A stretch of DNA of 64,000 nucleotides from Rhyacophila brunnea (lineage: Eukaryota; Arthropoda; Insecta; Trichoptera; Rhyacophilidae): the NCBI GenBank assembly GCA_022495005.1, contig JAGYXB010000687.1, positions 1,798,001 through 1,862,000 on the forward strand. Direction: 5' to 3'. Each line of letters begins with the position of its first letter. Position 1 is the first letter of the stretch. Below the pieces are notes generated by a model. That model was given only the letters and a program-made list of their open reading frames with translations, searched no databases and was not told the DNA's origin. Shown one piece after another: positions 58,524-64,000 of the stretch. The translations under genes were made by a program, and so were the position numbers.

Positions 58524-59260
58524 TTAAGGGGGGACATGCTCGGCGTAAGTTCCGTTTTTTAAAAAAAACGGTTAGGTACATGTTCAAACACGCGCGTTAA
58601 CATCATTTTACTCCCTACTTTAATTGTAGTTTGTCAATTTATGGCTACGGCCGTATGTTGTAGCTTAACCACTGGGGAATGCCAAAAGAAATGGCGTATT
58701 TAAAAAAAAACACTACCTTATTCCTAGGTCAATAATTATTATATAGCAATCATTATTCGTAGGATGTTTATCACACTTGAATGGTCAAAGAACATAGCTT
58801 ATAATGAGTATCTTTAGAATTATCTTCAAATGTGTTAATCTTGCCCATTTTTTGAATAATAAAATGCCTAATTCTTGTCAAATTTGGGATCACAGAGATT
58901 ATCAATATAATTTTTTATCGTAAATATTTCACTATAATAATGTCCATATAAATTATACTGATGGTTTTATAAATGCGTTTAAAATTAATAAATGTAAAAA
59001 ATCTTAACACCACTGCACATTTATGTACTGAAATATGACTATATTCTAAAACATTAGAGCGAGAGGTTTAAAAGAATACTATTTTATGTAATAAAAATAC
59101 TTTATGCAGTCATCAAATGTTTAAAATAAATATAAAGGATAATAAGGCTTCAAAATTATATAAATAGATTATCTACAACGTTTAAGGTATGTCCAGGATC
59201 ATGCTTTGAAAATAGAAAAAAAGCTCCATTTTGACCCACGCTGGGCACGTCCGACCTTAA
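58524..59260. mobile_element. TTAA-flanked foldback element, copy with one arm lost
   Basis: TTAA lies at 58524-58527 and 59257-59260. The left end GGGGGGACATGCTCGGCG is followed after about 40 bases directly by the loop and the right arm (GGTTAGGTACATGTTCAAAC onward), which matches the arm at 44849-45529. So nearly the whole left arm is deleted while both termini remain. The right terminus is GGGCACGTCCGACC. Confidence 0.85.
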
Positions 59261-60281
59261 GCAAAGAAAATTTTTGAAAAAATAGACTGGATAGATATTA
59301 CGTCGTAGACAATGTTGACGTAGCGCGTATTATTTGACTTGGACGTGCATTCTCGAATCCTTGAAACAGCAAGAAACGAAGGGGAAAAAAAATTGGGAAA
59401 TACAGTTGTTAATAATGATCGTCTACTATGCAGTGTTAATTTTATTTCTGTCAAAGCGTTAAACATTTTCACGCCAACGTTATAGTTACTGCACAGTAGT
59501 AAATTATTACTAGACTATTTATAGTTAAGTGTATTTTTAGGCTAATCCAAACGGTATGGGCGAATATGCATGTCGAATTATATCTCGATACACTACTATT
59601 TCAGAATAAACACAGTAAAATACAGCGTTTTCAATAGGTACAGTCACTGACTATGTACGCGCGTATTTTGAAATTTACTTATGTTCCAAGGGTTGCGCGA
59701 CGCAAAAGGGTTGGGAATCACTTGCAGAAACAATTTAAATTGACGCAATTCATTAAACACGTTAAAGGATTGGTTAATAAAAATTTTCCAGATATTTTTT
59801 TCATTCGAAGTCGCAGTACGTGGGTAAGTAGGTACTTCGCGTGATTATGATAAGACTTGATAATTTTCCTTTGACGCGAGCCAAAGCAAGCAAACAGTGG
59901 ATACAAAAGAAATACAAATAAAAGTTCCGCGAAGTTCAAACATGAAAGGATTTTATAAATATTTAATCTTACTGGCCACCGAGTTAAGTACCGCTCACCC
60001 GGCAATAAAAAATGAAAATAAATAAAGCATTAATCTTGGAGATTTTAATTCGACTCTAGTGGATTACTGTTTACACAACTAGGTTTAATAAAAATATTTG
60101 CAATTTTTTTTAAAATTTTAAATTAATATATTTTAATCAGGATACATACACGCAAATCTATAGGAACAATGTTATACAGCTACCTACACAATTGATATTA
60201 AATCATACATTTTTTTAATAAATATATTTGCAAGCTCCTTGACTTATTAGTTCAAATTAAAAATATATATGTATAGGTATA
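59261..60281. other. Unrecognised spacer
   Basis: AT-rich; short ORFs (59653-59844 plus, 59718-60005 minus) overlap antisense and show no domains. Confidence 0.35.
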
Positions 60282-60283
60282 TA

Positions 60284-61582
60284 CGAGGGTGGGTCAATAA
60301 GTCCTTAGAAAAGCCGACAGGTGGCGCGACTAGTACTGTAAGCGGTTTGTTTTCATGCAGCGGCACTACCGATTCAGTATGCTGCGAAGTTTCAATCAGA
60401 TTGGTCGGGTTGTTGTGTGTTTCTCGTACATTTAAAAAAATTTGCTTGTGGAAAATGGAAAAATGGAAAATGGAGAAAATTGAGTTTAGAGCTGTTATTA
60501 AACATTTTAATATAAAAGGGTTAACAGCAAAGGAAATAAAAAATGAGTTGGATTTAGTTCACGGCATATCTGCTCCTTCACTTGCAACTATTTATAACTG
60601 GTTAAATGAATTTAAACGTGGTCGTACATCAACAAAGGATGAACCACGCTCAGGACGTCCTGTAGAGGTGACTACACCAGAAATGATCAATAAAATCCAC
60701 GATATGGTGTTAAGTGACCGAAGATTAAAGTTGAGTGAGATAATTGAGGTTACAGGGATCTCAAAAGGTAGCGTCATTTCTATTTTACATGACAAATTGG
60801 GCATGAAAAATATTTCTGCAAGATGGGTGCCGCGTTTGCTCACAGTCGACAATAAACGCAATAGGGTGGTGGCCTCTAAAGCCCTGTTGTCGCTCATGCA
60901 ACGCAATCCGGATGAATTTTTTCATCGCTTTGTGACTGTAGATGAAATATGGATACACCACTATACTCCCGAGACGAAAGAACAGTCAAAGCAGTGGATT
61001 GCGAAAGGCGAACCATGTCCAAAGAAGGCGAAAACCGTAAAATCAGCTGGTAAGGTTATGGCTACTGTATTTTGGGATGCACGTGGAATTATTTTCGTTG
61101 ACTATTTGGAAAAAGGAAAAACAATAACAGGGGATTATTATGCATCTTTATTGGACCAGCTAAAAAACAAAATTGAAGAAAAACGGCCTCATTTAAACAG
61201 GAAAAAAATCCTCTTTCATCAGGACAATGCCCGTGTTCACACATGTTTACGATCAATGGCTAAAATTGAAGAATTGAAGTTCGAATTGGTCGACCACCCA
61301 CCGTATTCGCTAGATTTAGCCCCAGTGACTTTTTCCTTTTCCCAAACTTAAAAAAATGGCTAAGTGGACAACGTTTTTTTTCAAATGAAGAAGTCATCGA
61401 TCGGACAAATGCTTATTTTGAGGACCTTCCGAAAACTTATTTTTCTGACGGTTTAAAAAAAATTGAGAAACGTCTAACCAAGTGTATTGAGCTCCAAGGA
61501 GATTATGTTGTGAAATAAAAAAAAAATTAAAAATAAAAACTGTTTTAATGCTTTTTTCTAAGGAATTATTGACCCACCCTCG
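60284..61582 (+). mobile_element. mariner transposon, near full length
   Basis: 1299 bp, the usual mariner length. The ends CGAGGGTGGGTCAATAA and TTATTGACCCACCCTCG are inverted repeats extended by ..GTCCTTAGAAAA against TTTTCTAAGGAA. TA lies on both sides (60282-60283 and 61583-61584). One transposase gene inside, broken by a single-base frameshift. Of the DNA transposons here it is the best preserved. Confidence 0.95.
60455..61518 (+). pseudogene. mariner transposase (mellifera-type), single frameshift
   Basis: The likely start is the ATG at 60455 (MEKWKMEKIEF); the longer frame to 60269 only reads through the terminal repeat. The N-terminal helix-turn-helix region contains KHFNIKGLTAKEIKNEL; a linker has WVPRLLT (residues 124-130); catalytic Asp163 is in FVTVDEIWIHHY and Asp257 in FHQDNARVHT. 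After PPYSLDLAP (about 61322) one base is missing, and the frame shifts to a short false end at 61351. The correct continuation (DFFLFPNLKKW onward, with the third Asp at about position 292, giving D34D spacing) is in the next frame and ends at TAA 61516-61518. Total would be about 354 residues, normal for mariner. As it stands the enzyme lacks its third catalytic residue. Confidence 0.95.
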
Positions 61583-61834
61583 TATATTAGTAAACTTACT
61601 CCACACGATTTAATTAATATCACGACCACTTCAATGACGTTTACAACTTATATCGGTTGACAATTTCATTCCAAAAAAAAAAACCTTCCAACAAAACAAA
61701 CTCGAATGCGAAACTGTAACACAAAAAAATCATTTTCGATTACTCTCACATGCCTTCATCTACCTATAAATAATAATTAATGATTCTATGCAACTAACGT
61801 CAATTTCTGTGAAATTTGAGTGAATATTAAGAAG

Positions 61835-61975
61835 TACGATATACCTAGCTTGATCGACAAAATAGTTAAGATCTGCGGAAATACGTGGCACTACATTCAA
61901 CCAAGAGGAATTGCAACAGCTTGGAGACGCCTACATCGACCGTTCATTTAATCCAAGCTGGTGATGATGATCATG
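61835..61975 (+). pseudogene. LINE C-terminal tail scrap
   Basis: It reads DKIVKICGNTWHYIQ, then after a shift QEELQQLGDAYIDRSF, then NPSW and stop, followed by GATGATGATGATCATG. This matches the DDI.K..G..W..LGEAY..QW end of many insect LINE proteins and a short-repeat 3' tail. Only the last about 45 residues remain. Confidence 0.5.
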
Positions 61976-63430
61976 GGGATGATTTAAACAAAACCCCAAA
62001 TTCATGAAAGAACACGATAAAATGCAATATTTACTTAAATAGATTCAGATAAGTTGATTTTATAACACAGCAACTTGTCAATTCTAAGATAATTGAGAAG
62101 ATAACTGATTTCCTAAATTTAGACTAAATTATTGTAGCTAACAATACATGACAGAAAGAGAACGATCTTCGTATTAATCTATGATTCCTTTTTTGCAATA
62201 TTAGTATAATATATAATAGGTAAGTATAAGATTCAAATCGAGATAAATAGAGACGTCTAAATAAGGGTTTCATAATTTTCTGAGCAGTGTACAATAATAA
62301 TTTAGGCTTACCAATTCCTGTGAATGATGCAAACTTTAAGCTTTGACATTTTCTCGGAGTGAAAAATGTAAAGAGTTCTAACGTTGAAACCTTATAGATT
62401 TACAATGACAACTTAAAATATATTTTTTAACCATCTAACTTAGACTCATTTGCCGTAAAATTCCATTGGTACCCCGTAATTAACATTTAATAAAATAAGA
62501 CAACACTGCAGTACCATAATTATGCTTTCTTGATTTGCATACATGACAAAAATCTACAATTAAAATAAACAGATATACCTATGACATATTTATTGAACAT
62601 AAATAATTTGACAATACCTGAGAAATATATAACCACTAGGTACTAACTACTAAGTAGGTACTAAGTATGTATTTTTTTTTCAAACTATGTTTATTCAATA
62701 AAGAACGATTTTATTCGTCGAATAAAAAAAATGTTTATTATGACATATTTATTGAATTTAAATGGTGACTGGTATGACTGTTATGAGATATCAATAATTC
62801 CTCGTAGTTATATACTTACAATAAATTATTGTACTATTACATGAATCCAAACTTTGTTTTGCACAATAATTTTCCAGTAGACGTAAGATTATAATTTTAT
62901 TATTTTGAACATTATTCATTACAATCATTACACATCTCAAGGTTGCGCAAATATTTCGCAACACCGTGTTATGTTGGCTAATAGGTACTAAATCTTTGAG
63001 TGTCTAATTACCTTAGTCCCGAGTGTTAATATTAGCTCAATATTTTTGGTGCAATTATGCAAGGAAATACGTTTATTTTCGAAGCAGCAGTTATAGGTTT
63101 TAACCGGCAGTGTCCGCCAAGCATGATTCATTCATTGTGTTAATGGTTTATGCACTATTGCACCTTGGCATACATAATTTTCCCGTTTTAATAACTATTT
63201 AATGCATTTATTAATATTTATAGTTTCAACTCTTCAGCTAAGTCGTTAATAATCTAATATATTCAGATTCTTAGAGATCACGGTCTTTGCATTAGAAATT
63301 AAAAAACAAAATAATAATGAGTATTGTTCTGTGGTATTATGACTATTATGAGTATCTATTTTTTTATTCAACGAAAAATTATTTACAAGATTTGAACATA
63401 CCTAAATTGAAAACACCACATATACCTATA
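61976..63430. other. Unrecognised spacer
   Basis: AT-rich; two TATGACATATTTATTGAA-like words (about 62578 and 62738) indicate a small duplicated segment. No gene recognised. Confidence 0.35.
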
Positions 63431-63520
63431 ATATTACATCACGGGCGGAACTCGAATCCTCATCCACTGGATTCGCGCCAATGTGCTTCCTACCAATTAA
63501 GCCAAGTTCGTCGTATCTAA
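63431..63520 (-). mobile_element. tRNA-like SINE head
   Basis: On the minus strand a good A box (TGGCTTAATTGGTAGGA) and B box (GGATTCGAGTTCC) occur at tRNA spacing, preceded by ACGACGAACT. Pairing of an acceptor stem is not evident, so a SINE head or tRNA pseudogene is more likely than a working tRNA gene. The ORF at 63317-63520 is chance. Confidence 0.5.
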
Positions 63521-64000
63521 TTACGACGAAATTAACTAGTAATATTTAGATCTTAAAGCGCTTAACAAATTGTTTTAATTTTGACTACCTCTTCTGGATA
63601 TGAGTGTATGGATGCAGAAATTAAGAATGTCGCACTTAACGTTGTGTCAATCCATGTTTACATAATAAAGGAAACGATTAATAGACACATTACGCAAGAT
63701 GGCTGAATAATATGTAGGAGAATGAATCCGAAGCAGCTAGGTCTCAAATAATCATCCCAGTTCGAAGTAACGGCCACCATACTGACCCACCCATCCTCTG
63801 ATAAGTGAAGAATGAGAGATGTATCCTTGATTACTTAACTTATCGACGTTGAGCTATTAAAACTTTCGATGTGATAAAATTAAAGATGCATACTTAAATA
63901 TTATATTATTTTTTTGTAAGTATCAGAATAACTTGATTTATCAAAATAACGGGCAGTGGGGGGCTTGTCATCATTGAGTGTTGTAATGTTTGTAATAGCT
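63521..64000. other. Unrecognised spacer at window end
   Basis: AT-rich; nothing recognised. Confidence 0.35.

Noticed and set aside
60269..60454. N-terminal 62 residues of the longer mariner frame
   Set aside because: The frame starts in flanking DNA and runs through the terminal inverted repeat; mariner transposases start near the ATG at 60455.
63431..63520. Functional tRNA gene
   Set aside because: A and B boxes present but no convincing acceptor stem; SINE head more likely.

Overview
The window looks like a piece of insect nuclear genome: AT-rich, no operons, no bacterial signals, many short AT-rich spacers with GTAGGTA-type runs, and almost every recognisable sequence is a eukaryotic transposable element (mellifera-type mariner, hAT and Harbinger MITEs, TTAA foldbacks, 5'-truncated LINEs, tRNA-headed SINEs, a Ty3/gypsy-like LTR element). 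A sap-sucking hemipteran (aphid or scale-insect relative) or a lepidopteran would fit; the sequence alone does not decide this. No complete, recognisable host gene was found. A few short ORFs or CpG-rich stretches could be exons (15955-16131, 12100-12375, 54830-55219, 57415-57642), all at low confidence.

Layout. 0-12 kb: a SINE, an hAT MITE with a perfect 8-bp target duplication (1477-2201), another hAT MITE (4143-4828), a 1.25-kb hAT element with transposase remnants that is itself split by a TA-flanked MITE (7507-8752), a LINE tail split by a MITE (9733-10305), and a further hAT MITE (11645-11989). 12-24 kb: mostly unrecognised spacer, with the 58-codon candidate exon, a mariner-type MITE, a palindromic MITE and a foldback whose arms are tandem repeats of a CCGAAATCCCGAA-like unit. 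24-42 kb: a decayed IS630/mariner-like element, a 212-bp tandem duplication, two copies of a CAGTGACGTCCC hAT MITE, several copies of a long-armed CAGTGGCGAAGGG hAT MITE, and 3' ends of at least two LINE lineages. 42.5-54.5 kb: one LTR retrotransposon on the minus strand. 54.8-64 kb: more MITEs (one Harbinger-like MITE inside an hAT MITE), a second TTAA foldback, a 1.3-kb mariner with a frameshifted transposase, and SINE/LINE scraps.

The most interesting object is the LTR element. It sits in an older hAT MITE with a 4-bp duplication (TTAG), has unusually long LTRs (2646 bp, about 0.5% different by eye), a plausible tRNA primer site and polypurine tract, and a Gag ORF with a zinc knuckle. It has no visible protease, reverse transcriptase, RNase H or integrase. 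Instead the Gag frame runs past a single TGA into a further 490 codons of unrecognised protein, followed by a small ORF with a duplicated module and by hairpin-bearing tandem repeats whose stems show compensatory base changes. One of its LTRs later received a 1.4-kb TTAA-flanked foldback element. It is best read as a recently mobile, non-autonomous (pol-less) element.
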